A stretch of DNA of 42,939 bases from Chloroflexota bacterium (GCA_023488685.1 JAMDDR010000255.1:1-42939); one strand, 5' to 3'; numbered from the stretch's first letter, positions 1 through 9,438 are shown. The notes: generated from the sequence alone by a model not told the origin. Program-made: numbers and translations.

Positions 1-192
1 AGCAGCCTCCAACTTCGACCGCAGGTAACCCACATACCTGTGCATGACTATGCAGATAATTACTTTGGCTTGAAAGAGGCGCTGGAGCAGCTCTTCAGGC
101 GCCCAGTGGATTTAGTCGAAGCCGCGCCGTTGAGCAATCCTTATTTCCTCGCGCAGATTCGCTCCACACGCACCCCCATCTATGCATCTTGA
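1..192 (+). CDS. MntA-like nucleotidyltransferase, C-terminal fragment (cut by window edge)
   Basis: The frame is open from base 1 and ends at TGA 190-192, giving the last 63 residues. The fragment contains YFGLKEALEQLF followed by RPVDLVEAAPLSNPYF and a short tail. This is the typical C-terminus of small minimal nucleotidyltransferases (MntA/DUF86-partner family) that AMPylate or otherwise neutralise HepT RNase toxins. The catalytic GSxxxGxxxxxSDxD region lies outside the window and cannot be checked. The stop codon overlaps the start of the HepT-like gene by 11 bases, the usual tight coupling of this toxin-antitoxin pair. Family assignment is fairly secure from the tail and the neighbour; activity is unknown, especially as the partner is broken. 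Confidence 0.75.
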   Translation, partial: SSLQLRPQVTHIPVHDYADNYFGLKEALEQLFRRPVDLVEAAPLSNPYFLAQIRSTRTPIYAS

Positions 193-512
193 GGTCAAGA
201 AGCATCTGTTTGACATTCGTCAGGCATGCGTGCGCATCCAGACCTATACACGCGGCAAGACATTTGAGGACTATGCCAGGGACGATATGCTGCGCTCCGC
301 AGTCGAGCGGCAGTTCGAGATCGTGGGCGAAGCGATGCGGCGATTGGGTCAAACTGATGAAATTACCATGGGCTTGATCCCCGATGCACGGCGCATCATC
401 GGAACGAGCCTACCAGTATTGTTGGCGTATGTGAACGCGTTGCTGGACGACTGAGTGGGAAGAAGTCGTCTTCAAGCGCATCGTCAGGCTCAAGCCGCTA
501 CAGGAGGAATTG
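182..512 (+). pseudogene. HepT-like RNase toxin, frameshifted remnant
   Basis: The first 90 codons (182-454) read as a HepT/DUF86 protein: MHLEVKKHLFDIRQAC, then LRSAVERQFEIVGEAMRRL and ARRIIG. After LLDD a TGA stops the frame. In the frame one base over, EWEEVVFKRIVRLKPLQEEL (455-514) continues exactly as the missing C-terminal helix of the family should, so one extra base near 452-454 broke the gene. Family members also carry R-N-x(2-4)-H-x-Y after RRII; here the segment reads GTSLPVLLAYVNALLDD, so the catalytic Arg and His are absent as well. Both point to a decayed toxin. Its antitoxin-type partner overlaps it upstream. I am confident of the family and fairly confident that it is inactive; a sequencing error could explain the frameshift but not the missing catalytic residues. 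Confidence 0.75.
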
Positions 513-515
513 AGC

Positions 516-1001
516 CTACACCGGCGGAGGGTGGAGCACTTCCAGTTGCGCACAGTGTTCCTCTTCGTGTTCGACGAGCGCACTTACGATATCTGTGATC
601 GAAAGTGTGCCGCGTGTCTCGTGAACGCCCGTGCGCGCCCAGCCGGCAGGCCCGGCCCGCTGCAACATGTTCACCACCTCTGCGCGCCGCGCGGCGTATA
701 CGGCCAGCGATGCGCGGAAGTCTGCCCCTTGGTACCCGGCAACCTCAGCCCAGCGCCGCTCGTCGAACGCCGGCAGCGGCGGGTTGTCGCGCGCCAGGAT
801 CATGTAGATGCGATAGGCGACGATATCGTCGGACGCGCGGATGTGCGCCAGGATATCGGCGGCAGACCACTGGCCCTGCGGTGCCTGGTGCAATGCGGCA
901 TCACTCCACCCGGCGACAGCCGTGCTGATGCGGGCTGGAATGCCGGCGAGCTTGTTTAACAACGGGCGAGCTTCTTGCATCATCTCATCATCTCGCACCA
1001 T
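516..1001 (-). CDS. DinB-like family protein
   Basis: This is a small alpha-helical protein of about 161 residues. It resembles the DinB/YfiT metal-binding four-helix-bundle superfamily: the segment WSAADILAHIRASDD supplies one conserved His and SALVEHEEEHCAQLEVL supplies the C-terminal HxxxH-type ligands. Family members include bacillithiol/mycothiol-dependent transferases and many proteins of unknown substrate, so no reaction is assigned. I prefer ATG at 1001 because GAGGG lies 5-9 bases upstream; a GTG at 1037 would add 12 residues but has no Shine-Dalgarno. The gene runs head-on into the decayed HepT gene and stands alone otherwise. Confidence 0.7.
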   Translation of the reverse strand: MVRDDEMMQEARPLLNKLAGIPARISTAVAGWSDAALHQAPQGQWSAADILAHIRASDDIVAYRIYMILARDNPPLPAFDERRWAEVAGYQGADFRASLAVYAARRAEVVNMLQRAGPAGWARTGVHETRGTLSITDIVSALVEHEEEHCAQLEVLHPPPV

Positions 1002-1203
1002 AAGATCCCTCACAGCGTTCTCTAATCCAATGCTCACAGGCGGCTAACGTGCAAACGCCATCCTCGTACATTGTATGCACATCATGTCGTGTGCACATTG
1101 TTCGTCCCATGGGGATGAACACAAGCCCAATCGTCCCTCGCAACACATGCCTTTTCACTGAAGGGGCGTCTTTGTTAATTCAGTCCTGCCACAAGATGCA
1201 TGT

Positions 1204-1878
1204 ATGGCAACTGTTCTGATCGTTGATGATGATTCAAAAATCATCGAAATGCTCCGGCGCACACTTGCTTATGAAGGCTATCGTGTGGTCACCGCCCTGA
1301 ACGGCCTTGAGGCGCTTGCCCAGGCGCGCGATCACAACCCGGATCTGATCGTACTCGATTGGATGCTGCCAAAGTTGGATGGCCCGGCGGTGCTCCAGAA
1401 GTTGCGCAACGCGGATAGAACGCCCGTGCTGATGCTGACCGCGCGCAACGCCATCGAGGATAGAGTGGATGCGTTGGAACTCGGAGCGGATGATTACCTG
1501 GTCAAGCCTTTTGCTCCCGAAGAGCTTCTGGCGCGGGTGCAGGCATTGTTGCGGCGCGCTGCTGCGTCTTCGGACCGTACGCCGTTGCGATTTGCCGATC
1601 TGATGCTGGAACCGTCCACGCGTGAGGTGCGGCGCGGCACGCGGCAAATTCAACTCACTCCGCGTGAGTTCGATCTGTTGCTCTTCTTCCTGCGCAGGCC
1701 CTGCCAGGTGTTGAAGCGTGACACCATTTTGCAGGAAGTGTGGGGGTACGCCTCAGAGTCCGATGATACGGTCATCGAGGTGTATGTGGGTTACCTGCGG
1801 TCGAAGTTGGAGGCTGCTGGCGAGGCGCGCCTGATTCACACGGTGCGTGCCGTTGGCTACATCCTGCGCGACCCTTGA
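1204..1878 (+). CDS. OmpR/PhoB-family response regulator
   Basis: A 224-residue DNA-binding response regulator. The receiver domain has the acidic pocket (DDD at 8-10), phosphoacceptor Asp52 in LIVLDWMLP, the switch Thr in LMLTARN and the conserved Lys in VKPF. The C-terminal winged helix (about 125-222) ends in the typical HTVRAVGYILRD. It is followed at once by a membrane sensor kinase, so the two form a two-component pair. The 11-bp direct repeats at 3330-3351 are the kind of site this winged-helix family binds as a head-to-tail dimer, suggesting that it controls the MoxR/VWA operon downstream of the kinase. The stimulus cannot be told from the sequence. Confidence 0.93.
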   Translation: MATVLIVDDDSKIIEMLRRTLAYEGYRVVTALNGLEALAQARDHNPDLIVLDWMLPKLDGPAVLQKLRNADRTPVLMLTARNAIEDRVDALELGADDYLVKPFAPEELLARVQALLRRAAASSDRTPLRFADLMLEPSTREVRRGTRQIQLTPREFDLLLFFLRRPCQVLKRDTILQEVWGYASESDDTVIEVYVGYLRSKLEAAGEARLIHTVRAVGYILRDP

Positions 1879-1888
1879 CTCATTTGGT

Positions 1889-1924
1889 GAGGCTGTTAGC
1901 GAGCCTGTTGGCGAGGCTGTCGTG
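1889..1924 (+). repeat. Three 12-bp tandem units at the start of the kinase gene
   Basis: GAGGCTGTTAGC, GAGCCTGTTGGC and GAGGCTGTCGTG follow one another in the gap between the regulator stop and the kinase. The third unit ends in the GTG proposed as the kinase start. No classical Shine-Dalgarno is present here, so the repeats may reflect replication slippage in the spacer, or they may be translated if the kinase starts at the in-frame GTG at 1847. Confidence 0.6.
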
Positions 1925-3316
1925 TCATTACAACTTCGTTTGACCCTGATCATTGGGACCATTTTGATGGTCGTGCTTGCGTTGTCGGGTGGTGCTTTCT
2001 ACCTGGCGGCAGCGCACGTCTCGCGCCAGGCCATCGAGCGCTCCCTGGCGGATGACGCGCATCTTTTTGCGGGTTCGGAGGAGTTCCTGCAGGAAGTACA
2101 AGCCGCATCAGACGGCGACTACGAGGGTGACTACGCGCGCATGGAGAGATACGCGGAGACTTGCTTGCGCATCGTCAGCATTCTGCGCGACCTCTCGCAG
2201 CCCAGCGAATTGCACGCCGGGTTGCCGCTGAGTGAGGCCGGTCTGCAGGCCGTGAAACAGGGACATGCCTGGTCTGAAGTCACACAGGTGGAGGATGAAC
2301 CGGTGATGGTCTACAACCAGCCGGTCGCCGTCAATCGCAGGGTCATAGGCGTGGCACAGGTGGGACAGCCGATCGCGCAATATGAACAACTATTGGTGAT
2401 GCTGCGCGACGCGTTCGCGTTGGGCGCTGGCGCGTTACTCATCCTGGCATCGGGCGGTCTGTGGTTTTGCGCGGGGTTGACCCTGCGCCCGCTGGCGCGT
2501 CTTGCCCGTGCCGTCAGCGCCATCGCGGCCAGCGCCGACTTGACCAGTCGCATGGAGCATGCCCAGGGTAACAACGAAGTGGGACGCCTTACGCGTGCGC
2601 TAAACACCCTGTTGAGTGGGCTGCAAAGTGCCTATCAGCAGGTGGAACATAGCCTGGATGCACAGCGCCGTTTCGTGGCGGATGCGTCACACGAATTGCG
2701 CGCGCCGCTGACGACCATCCGTGGCAACCTGGGGTTATTGCGCCGCGACGCCTCCATCGATCCACACGAACGGCAGGCTATTTTGCGCGACGCCATCGAG
2801 GAGAGCGAGCGCATGGCGCGGCTGCTTGACGAGCTTCTGCTGGTCGCCCGCGCGGAAACAGGTCGGGTGCTACGGCGTGAGCCAATCCGCCTTGCGCCCC
2901 TGGTGGAGGATGTTTGCCGCAAGGTAGGCGTGGTCGCTCCCGACCGCACCATCACATGCGCCGCCTGGGCCGACGTCGTCGCGTGTGGCGATGCCGACGC
3001 CGTCAAACAAGTGCTGCTGATCCTGCTCGACAACGCCGTCAAGTTCACATCATCCGGTGGGCAGATTTGGGTCATGGCCAGGGTGGAAGGGGGCCATGCC
3101 TTGATCCACGTGCGCGATAACGGCTGCGGAATTGACGAAGCAGTGCTTCCGCACGTGTTCGAGCGTTTCTATCGCGGCGAGCCTTCCCGGCCGGGCACAG
3201 GATTGGGGTTGTCCATTGCCCGGCGCCTGGTGGAAGCACAGGATGGAACGATCTCGGTCGCGAGCCGGCGGGGGGCCGGCACGGTGTTCACCATCCTGTT
3301 GCCCGCACATCCGTAG
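1922..3316 (+). CDS. Membrane sensor histidine kinase
   Basis: A 464-residue kinase from GTG 1922. Order: TM1 (about 6-31), extracytoplasmic sensor loop (about 32-160, no recognised fold), TM2 (about 165-186), HAMP (about 187-240), HisKA with phosphoacceptor His257 in FVADASHELRAPLT, then HATPase_c with N-box LLDNAVKF, G1 DNGCGID, F-box FERFYRG and G2 GTGLGLSIARRLVE. All catalytic boxes are intact. A GTG at 1847 in frame would overlap the regulator by 32 bases and add 25 residues ahead of TM1; I prefer 1922 because it puts a short charged stretch directly before TM1. It partners with the upstream response regulator; the ligand is unknown. Confidence 0.9.
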   Translation: MSLQLRLTLIIGTILMVVLALSGGAFYLAAAHVSRQAIERSLADDAHLFAGSEEFLQEVQAASDGDYEGDYARMERYAETCLRIVSILRDLSQPSELHAGLPLSEAGLQAVKQGHAWSEVTQVEDEPVMVYNQPVAVNRRVIGVAQVGQPIAQYEQLLVMLRDAFALGAGALLILASGGLWFCAGLTLRPLARLARAVSAIAASADLTSRMEHAQGNNEVGRLTRALNTLLSGLQSAYQQVEHSLDAQRRFVADASHELRAPLTTIRGNLGLLRRDASIDPHERQAILRDAIEESERMARLLDELLLVARAETGRVLRREPIRLAPLVEDVCRKVGVVAPDRTITCAAWADVVACGDADAVKQVLLILLDNAVKFTSSGGQIWVMARVEGGHALIHVRDNGCGIDEAVLPHVFERFYRGEPSRPGTGLGLSIARRLVEAQDGTISVASRRGAGTVFTILLPAHP

Positions 3317-3329
3317 GGTTATCTCCATC

Positions 3330-3351
3330 AGGTTTGTGTTAGGTTCGTGTT
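3330..3351 (+). promoter_or_regulatory. Tandem 11-bp direct repeats, candidate response-regulator box
   Basis: AGGTTTGTGTT is followed immediately by AGGTTCGTGTT, two head-to-tail 11-mers differing at one base. An 11-bp period is one helical turn, the arrangement used by PhoB/OmpR winged-helix dimers. The site begins 14 bases after the kinase stop codon and lies about 45 bases upstream of a possible promoter for the MoxR operon. A further shared word, TTCTTGGCC, occurs at 3350 and 3394, 44 bases apart. Binding is inferred from arrangement and position only. Confidence 0.55.
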
Positions 3352-3396
3352 CTTGGCCCAACCTCACCAATTGTTTAAGCTGCTCTCGGTCTTTTC

Positions 3397-3427
3397 TTGG
3401 CCGTATCTTTCCCAAAACCGTTATACC
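3397..3427 (+). promoter_or_regulatory. Possible promoter of the MoxR/DUF58/VWA operon
   Basis: TTGGCC (3397-3402) and TATACC (3422-3427) are separated by 19 bases; with TTATAC as the -10 the spacer is 18. Each box matches the sigma-70 consensus at about four of six positions. A weak promoter just downstream of the direct repeats would fit an activator-dependent promoter. The call rests on that positional logic and is tentative. Confidence 0.3.
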
Positions 3428-3467
3428 AGGTGGGATCGATCGTCATCCTGACACAGGAGGAGTTTGC

Positions 3468-3561
3468 ATGGGAAAGCAAGCATCCTCCCCCGCCTTACTT
3501 GTGCCCCCAACCCAAATTGTTCTGGAGCGGGGTGTACTCAGCCTGGAGAAAGTTAAAACGC

Positions 3562-3572
<11 letters not shown>
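3468..3572 (+). CDS. Short leader ORF (34 codons) with perfect Shine-Dalgarno
   Basis: ATG 3468 follows AGGAGGAG with 5 bases between, the best Shine-Dalgarno I saw in the window. It opens a 34-codon frame beginning MGKQASSPALLVPP that ends TAA 3570-3572. The stop overlaps the proposed MoxR start (ATG 3562) by 11 bases in another frame. The product has no recognisable motif. It may act as a translational coupler or leader peptide for the operon, or its Shine-Dalgarno may be a relic of an earlier MoxR N-terminus. It is short enough that real expression is uncertain. Confidence 0.4.
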
Positions 3573-4654
<1,082 letters not shown>

Positions 4655-4665
<11 letters not shown>

Positions 4666-5680
4666 GCCTGCGCGCTCGCAGCACCTGACCCAGGCCCGGA
4701 ATGCAACCCCTTCAACTTACGTTCCAGTGGAAGCCCCTGAGGCGTTGTTACGCCGGTTGCACTGGACGGTGCTGCGCCCGCTTGGCTATGCGTTGGGGGG
4801 CAGCGAGCGCTCGCTGGTGCGTGGGCCTGGGATGGAACTGGACGAATTACGCGAGTACCAGCCTGGCGATGACGTGCGGCACATTGACTGGAACGTCACG
4901 GCACGCACCGATCTGCCGTTCATCCGGCAGGCGCGTGTGGAGCGCGCGCTGGACGTATGGTTTCTGTTGGATGTGAGCGCGTCGGTGGAATGGGGCACCG
5001 CGCGCTGTCTGAAACGCGACCGGATGGTTGAGTTCGTCGCCATCCTCGGGCTGGTGCTGGGCCGTCACGGCAACCGGCTTGCCGCACTCCCGTTTGCCGA
5101 GCGCCCGCTGCGTTTCCTGCCCCCGGCGGCAGGGCGGCTACATCTGCTGCGCTTGATCGAAACGGCCCGGGGCGATTTGCCTGCGCTCCCTTCCCAGAAG
5201 ATGCCTGTCCAGCATCAGCATACCCCGCCAGGCGCTACGGACCTGGCCGGTGCGCTGGCGCGAGCCGGCACAGTCATCCGGCGTCGTGCGCTGGTGTTGG
5301 TGGTCTCGGATTTCCTGGTGCCCGCTGGCTGGCAGGGCAGCCTGCGCCGGCTGGCACAACGGCATGACGTGGTGGCGGTGCAACTGACCGACCCGCGCGA
5401 ACGCGAACTGCCCGACGTTGGCCTGCTCACGCTCGAAGATCCTGAGACAGGCAAGCAATTGATCGTGAATACGTCCGACCGGCGTTTGCGCGAGCGCTTC
5501 CGTAAGGCAGCCAGCACGCAGGCGGAGCAGATCAAGGCGGACCTGGAGGCGAGCGCGGTGGATCAACTGGTGTTGAGCACCTCGGAGGAATTGCTGCCGG
5601 CGATGGTCCGGTTTATGCAGACCCGCCGTTTGCGGCGCGCTGCCAGCCCGCCGCGCGGCGTGACGGCCTTGAATGGATGA
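4655..5680 (+). CDS. DUF58 domain protein (cluster 1)
   Basis: A 341-residue soluble protein starting inside the MoxR gene (11-base overlap, ATGTCATCTAA). The signature of DUF58 is clear: ELDELREYQPGDDVRHIDWN followed by ARVERALDVWFLLDVSASVEWG, a degenerate VWA-like fold with a DxSxS-type metal site. DUF58 proteins almost always sit between a MoxR ATPase and membrane VWA proteins; the exact role is unknown, but they are thought to be substrate or adaptor partners of MoxR. Unlike the DUF58 protein of cluster 2, this one has no N-terminal membrane segments, so it should be cytoplasmic. Confidence 0.9.
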
Positions 5681-5696
5681 TTCCTGGAGTGAACTG

Positions 5697-6641
5697 ATGG
5701 TATTTGAATGGCCTTACGTGTTGTTGGGCTTGGCATTACTGCCGTTATTGTTGCTGGCTTACGTCGTGGCGCAACGCCGCCGCCGTACCTACGCTGTGCG
5801 CTTTACCAACCTGGAATTGCTGAGCCATGTGGTCGGGCGCATGCCCGGTATGCGCCGGCACATCCCCCCGCTACTATTCCTGGTGGGGTTGGCGGCATTG
5901 CTCGTCAGCCTGGCACGCCCGGTTGCCGTGTTGGCACTGCCGCGCGAGCGCTCCACCGTCATGTTGGTCATCGATGTGTCCGGCTCGATGAGTGCCGACG
6001 ACCTGGTGCCGGACCGCATGGCCGCGGCCAAGCAGGCGGCGCGTACGTTCATCGAGAAGTTGCCGCCACACGTCGGCGTCGGGTTGGTCATGTTTAATGA
6101 CAAAGCCAGTCTGAATGCTCCCATCATGCGCGACCATGAGGCTGTGCTGCGCGCGGTCGACAGCCTGCGCCCGGGCGGGGGGACGGCCATCGGTGACGGA
6201 CTTGCCGCCGCGCTCGACAACCTGGCGCAGCAACCGGCGGGTGAGGATGGCCAGCCACCCCCGTCGTCGGTGGTGCTGCTTTCCGATGGTGAGTCGCGCA
6301 TGGGCGCTGACCCCGAGGAAGTGGCCCAGCGCGCCGCTGCGGAGGGCGTGCTGGTAAACACGGTCGGGATTGGGCAGCGCGGCGTGCTCACCAAGCTGGG
6401 TGGAAACCAGAGCACCAGCCTGGACGAGGACGCGCTGCGCGCCGTGTCCGAGACTGCCGGCGGGCAATATTTCTACGCGGCGGAGACAAATGAGCTGGAG
6501 AGTATCTACAGCACCCTGAGCAGCCAGGTGAGCTGGATTGAGGAGCGTACCGAGATCACCGCGCTGGTGGCAGCAGTATCCGCCCTGGCATTACTGATCG
6601 GCGGTTTGCTGAGCCTGCGCTGGTTCCAGCAGTTTCCGTAG
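5697..6641 (+). CDS. BatA-like membrane VWA protein (cluster 1)
   Basis: A 314-residue protein with an N-terminal BatA-type hairpin: TM about 4-24, a basic stretch, TM about 57-77. A von Willebrand A domain follows with a complete MIDAS: DVSGSMS (Asp93, Ser95, Ser97), Thr163 in GGTAIGDG, and Asp in LLSDGESRMG. One C-terminal TM (about 288-308) completes it. ATG 5697 is chosen because GGAGTG lies 6 bases upstream and the frame then opens directly with the first TM; an ATG at 5673 overlapping the DUF58 stop would add eight residues. VWA proteins of this class bind partners through the metal site and are remodelled by MoxR. It closes the operon; a 13-bp hairpin follows. Confidence 0.88.
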   Translation: MVFEWPYVLLGLALLPLLLLAYVVAQRRRRTYAVRFTNLELLSHVVGRMPGMRRHIPPLLFLVGLAALLVSLARPVAVLALPRERSTVMLVIDVSGSMSADDLVPDRMAAAKQAARTFIEKLPPHVGVGLVMFNDKASLNAPIMRDHEAVLRAVDSLRPGGGTAIGDGLAAALDNLAQQPAGEDGQPPPSSVVLLSDGESRMGADPEEVAQRAAAEGVLVNTVGIGQRGVLTKLGGNQSTSLDEDALRAVSETAGGQYFYAAETNELESIYSTLSSQVSWIEERTEITALVAAVSALALLIGGLLSLRWFQQFP

Positions 6642-6667
6642 GCCAGCCGATTTCATCACACCTGATC

Positions 6668-6700
6668 ACACCAGACAGGTCTGCCGGACCTGTCTGGTGT
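6668..6700 (+). terminator. Perfect 13-bp hairpin after the MoxR/VWA operon
   Basis: ACACCAGACAGGT (6668-6680) pairs perfectly with ACCTGTCTGGTGT (6688-6700) around a 7-base loop, 26 bases after the VWA stop. There is no T-tract behind it, so it may be a transcript-end stabiliser or a Rho-assisted terminator rather than a textbook intrinsic one. Confidence 0.6.
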
Positions 6701-6742
6701 GCTGCTGCCACTTGTAACCCTCAACTCACTACGAAATGTCAC

Positions 6743-6770
6743 TTGCGGTTTCGTTGGCGTGCGCTACACT
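6743..6770 (+). promoter_or_regulatory. Candidate promoter of the aminotransferase gene
   Basis: TTGCGG (6743-6748) and TACACT (6765-6770) lie 16 bases apart, each a reasonable sigma-70 hexamer. The predicted start is about 90 bases before the aminotransferase ATG. Confidence 0.4.
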
Positions 6771-6865
6771 CCTTCTGTTACGTCCCGTGCTGGCTGGCAG
6801 TATCCTCGTCGGTGGACTTCCAGGTGATGCATAACCACAGCCACACCGGAAAACAGGAGTTTGAT

Positions 6866-8095
6866 ATGGCAACGTTATGGGAGCAGCGTTATGCGCACCG
6901 CACGCAATGCATGAGCAGCTCGGCCATTCGCGAATTGCTCAAGTTGACCGAGCAACCCGACTTTATCTCGTTGGCCGGCGGCTTGCCCGCACCGGAGGTT
7001 TTCCCGGTCAAGCAGGTGACTGAAGCGGTTGACACGTTGATGAAGGAGCTGCCCACGCAGGCGCTGCAGTACGGCACGACAGAAGGCTATCGTCCATTGC
7101 GCGAGTGGCTGGCGCATACAACCGCCTCCCGCTGTGGTATCAACGTCTCAGTCGACAATGTGCTAATCACGAGCGGTTCCCAGCAGGCGCTCGACTTGAT
7201 CGGCAAGTTGTTCATTGATCCGGGCGATCGCATCCTGGTCGAGTCCCCCACATACCTGGGTGCGTTGCAGGCATGGAACGCCTACGAAGCCCAGTACGTT
7301 ACCGTGCCGATGGATGAGCATGGCATGGTCGTCGACGCATTGGAAGAGGCGTTGCGTCTCAAGCCCAAGCTGATCTACCTGGTGCCCAACTTTCAAAACC
7401 CCTCCGGCACCACCCTGGCGCTGGAGCGTCGTCAGCGGCTGGTCGAGATTGCGGAACGTGCCGGTGTGCCCATCGTCGAGGATGACCCCTACGGCCAACT
7501 CCGTTTTGAAGGCGAGCACCTGCCTGCGTTGCTGACGCTGGACGCGCAGTGCCAGGCGAATGGCCGCGGCGATTACCACGGCAACGTGATCTATCTCAGC
7601 ACGTTCTCCAAGATCCTGGCCCCAGGTTTGCGCCTGGCGTGGACGGTGGCGCCGCCAGAGGTCTTGCGCAAACTGGTGCAGGCCAAGCAAGGTGTCGATT
7701 TGCACACGTCGAGTTTCACCCAGATGCTGGCTTACGAGGTGGCGCATGATGGTTACCTGGACCAGCATATCGAAATCATTCGCAAGACGTATAAGGAACG
7801 TCGTGACACCATGCTGGCTGCGCTGGCAGCATATCTCCCTGCCGGCGCGCGTTGGAACAGGCCCGCAGGCGGCATGTTCCTGTGGTGCACGGCGCCCGAA
7901 GGTGTGAACACCGTCAAGTTGCTGGAAATATGTGTGGATAAGAAGGTGGCGTTCGTGCCAGGCACCGCGTTTTACCCTTGCGGCGGTGGTGAGAACACGA
8001 TGCGACTGAACTTCTCCAACGCAACGCCCGAGATGATCCGCACAGGCATCGCCCGCATGGGCGAGGCCATGCGCGAGATGATGGGGCAGAACTAA
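6866..8095 (+). CDS. PLP-dependent class I/II aminotransferase, LysN/KAT-II type
   Basis: A 409-residue fold-type I aminotransferase. ISLAGGLPAPEVFP near the N-terminus, QYGTTEGYRPLREW, the PLP-ring residues in VPNFQNPSGTT and EDDPYGQLRF, and the Schiff-base Lys in STFSKILAPGLRLAW all fit the group containing 2-aminoadipate transaminase, aromatic aminotransferases and the catalytic half of MocR regulators. No GntR-type DNA-binding domain precedes it, so it is an enzyme. ATG 6866 has GGAG 8-11 bases upstream. Substrate cannot be fixed; 2-aminoadipate/aromatic or branched amino acids with 2-oxoglutarate is the usual range. It is transcribed alone. Confidence 0.88.
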   Translation: MATLWEQRYAHRTQCMSSSAIRELLKLTEQPDFISLAGGLPAPEVFPVKQVTEAVDTLMKELPTQALQYGTTEGYRPLREWLAHTTASRCGINVSVDNVLITSGSQQALDLIGKLFIDPGDRILVESPTYLGALQAWNAYEAQYVTVPMDEHGMVVDALEEALRLKPKLIYLVPNFQNPSGTTLALERRQRLVEIAERAGVPIVEDDPYGQLRFEGEHLPALLTLDAQCQANGRGDYHGNVIYLSTFSKILAPGLRLAWTVAPPEVLRKLVQAKQGVDLHTSSFTQMLAYEVAHDGYLDQHIEIIRKTYKERRDTMLAALAAYLPAGARWNRPAGGMFLWCTAPEGVNTVKLLEICVDKKVAFVPGTAFYPCGGGENTMRLNFSNATPEMIRTGIARMGEAMREMMGQN

Positions 8096-8114
8096 ACGAC
8101 ACAGGGCGCGCAAT

Positions 8115-8175
8115 AAGAAACCCGACTTCTGTCTGCAACGGGCTGGGGCTTGCACGGACAGAAGTCGGGTTTCTT
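8115..8175. terminator. Bidirectional terminator, 19-bp stem
   Basis: AAGAAACCCGACTTCTGTC (8115-8133) is perfectly complementary to 8157-8175, with a 23-base loop. The A-rich foot on one side and the TTTCTT foot on the other let it serve both the aminotransferase (plus) and the M24 peptidase (minus), which converge here. Confidence 0.85.
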
Positions 8176-8184
8176 TACTTCAGC

Positions 8185-9417
8185 TTACATTGGTATGACG
8201 AGTGAGCGGTCGACGTCCGTCAGGCACTCGAACTCGCCTGCCAGGTTGCACCAATAGTCATCCTCGACACGGATGCCCCAGCCCTTATCCGGGTAATACA
8301 GCCCTGGCTCATTGGTCATGACGGTGCCCACTTGCATGCGCTCGTCTGGGCGCACGCCACGCATCCCCATGGTGGGTGCCTCGTGCACGGCCAATCCAAA
8401 GCTGTGCCCCAGGCTGTGGATATAGCCGTTGGTCAGGCCCAGGTCCTGGCGGATGGTCTTATGGCCGTGCGCTTCAAACAGGTCGCACGCCATGTCCTGG
8501 AACTCGTGGGTGAAACGTTCGGTATTGAACGCCTTGGCTAACGTGTCGTGTACCTGCATCACCAGTTCGTAGGCGGCCTGAATCTCGTCCGGCGCATAAC
8601 CCAGGCACCACGTGCGGGTGATGTCGGCGTGATAGCTGCCCGGCAGACGCGGGAAGATGTCGTACACGATGGTCTGGCCCAGCCGGATCAGGTCGCCTGG
8701 CGTGCCCGATGAGTGTGGCACGCCGGCGTCACGCCCGATGGAAAAAATGAAGCCAGGGTCCTCCAGACCTGCAGCCGCCTCCTCGCGCCGGATGAAGGCC
8801 TTGACGTCGCCAACGGTAAGGGGCTGGCCATCCTGTTTTAGCAGCGTCTCATCGACGACCCGGTGTGCGCGCAGGAAGTCGCGCGTTGTCTCAATCACAT
8901 CTGCTGTCAGCCGGCAGGCTTGCCGGATCAACGCGACCTCATCGGCGTCCTTGGTTTTACGCGCCTCGGACAGAATGTCGTTCTCGTATTCGGTGACCAC
9001 CTCGACGAATTCCTCACGACTCAATGCGTCGAGGAAGGCAAAGCTGGCGCCAACCGAATCCAGGCCATAAAAGCCCACGCGCCCATCCACCCCAATGTCC
9101 TTGAACAGCCGGCGCGTGAACTCGACCCGCGCGGCCAGCCGGTCACCGTTCACCTGTTTGACGATTTCGGGCATCCGATAGTCGGCCACGTTGACGAGGT
9201 TCATGCCGGTTTTGGCGGCTTCGTCGCGCTCCATGGTGGAGTGGATCAGGTAAGGCACGCTGTCGGTCTGTTTGACGACGATGGTGCCGTTGGTGACGTG
9301 AGTGGCACCGGTGAAGTAGGTAAACGCCGTGTTGGCCGCGCCCAACCCGTCTGGGCCGAGGATTACGAGTGCGTCAAGATCGTGTTCGCGCATTAAACGC
9401 GGGAGATCACTTTTCAT
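8185..9417 (-). CDS. M24-family metallopeptidase (Xaa-Pro dipeptidase-like)
   Basis: A 410-residue two-domain pita-bread enzyme. The N-terminal creatinase-like domain (about 1-165) is followed by the catalytic domain with its dinuclear-metal ligands in order: Asp in VYDIFPR, Asp in HADITRTW, His in HSLGHSFGLAVHE, Glu in MTNEPGLY and Glu in RVEDDY. Xaa-Pro peptidases release N-terminal residues ahead of proline; creatinases share the fold, so the exact substrate is uncertain. No signal peptide, hence cytoplasmic. It lies last in a minus-strand run after serA and a DJ-1-like gene and shares a terminator with the aminotransferase. Confidence 0.88.
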   Translation of the reverse strand: MKSDLPRLMREHDLDALVILGPDGLGAANTAFTYFTGATHVTNGTIVVKQTDSVPYLIHSTMERDEAAKTGMNLVNVADYRMPEIVKQVNGDRLAARVEFTRRLFKDIGVDGRVGFYGLDSVGASFAFLDALSREEFVEVVTEYENDILSEARKTKDADEVALIRQACRLTADVIETTRDFLRAHRVVDETLLKQDGQPLTVGDVKAFIRREEAAAGLEDPGFIFSIGRDAGVPHSSGTPGDLIRLGQTIVYDIFPRLPGSYHADITRTWCLGYAPDEIQAAYELVMQVHDTLAKAFNTERFTHEFQDMACDLFEAHGHKTIRQDLGLTNGYIHSLGHSFGLAVHEAPTMGMRGVRPDERMQVGTVMTNEPGLYYPDKGWGIRVEDDYWCNLAGEFECLTDVDRSLVIPM

Positions 9418-9438
9418 TGCTTTTAGCCAAATTTTTCT

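Noticed and set aside
510..959. Plus-strand frame of 149 codons after the HepT remnant
   Set aside because: Only its upstream extension matches HepT; the rest is antisense to the DinB-like gene.
1100..1145. Imperfect dyad around CCCATGGGG upstream of the response regulator
   Set aside because: Arms pair only with gaps and it matches neither the 11-bp repeats nor a terminator.
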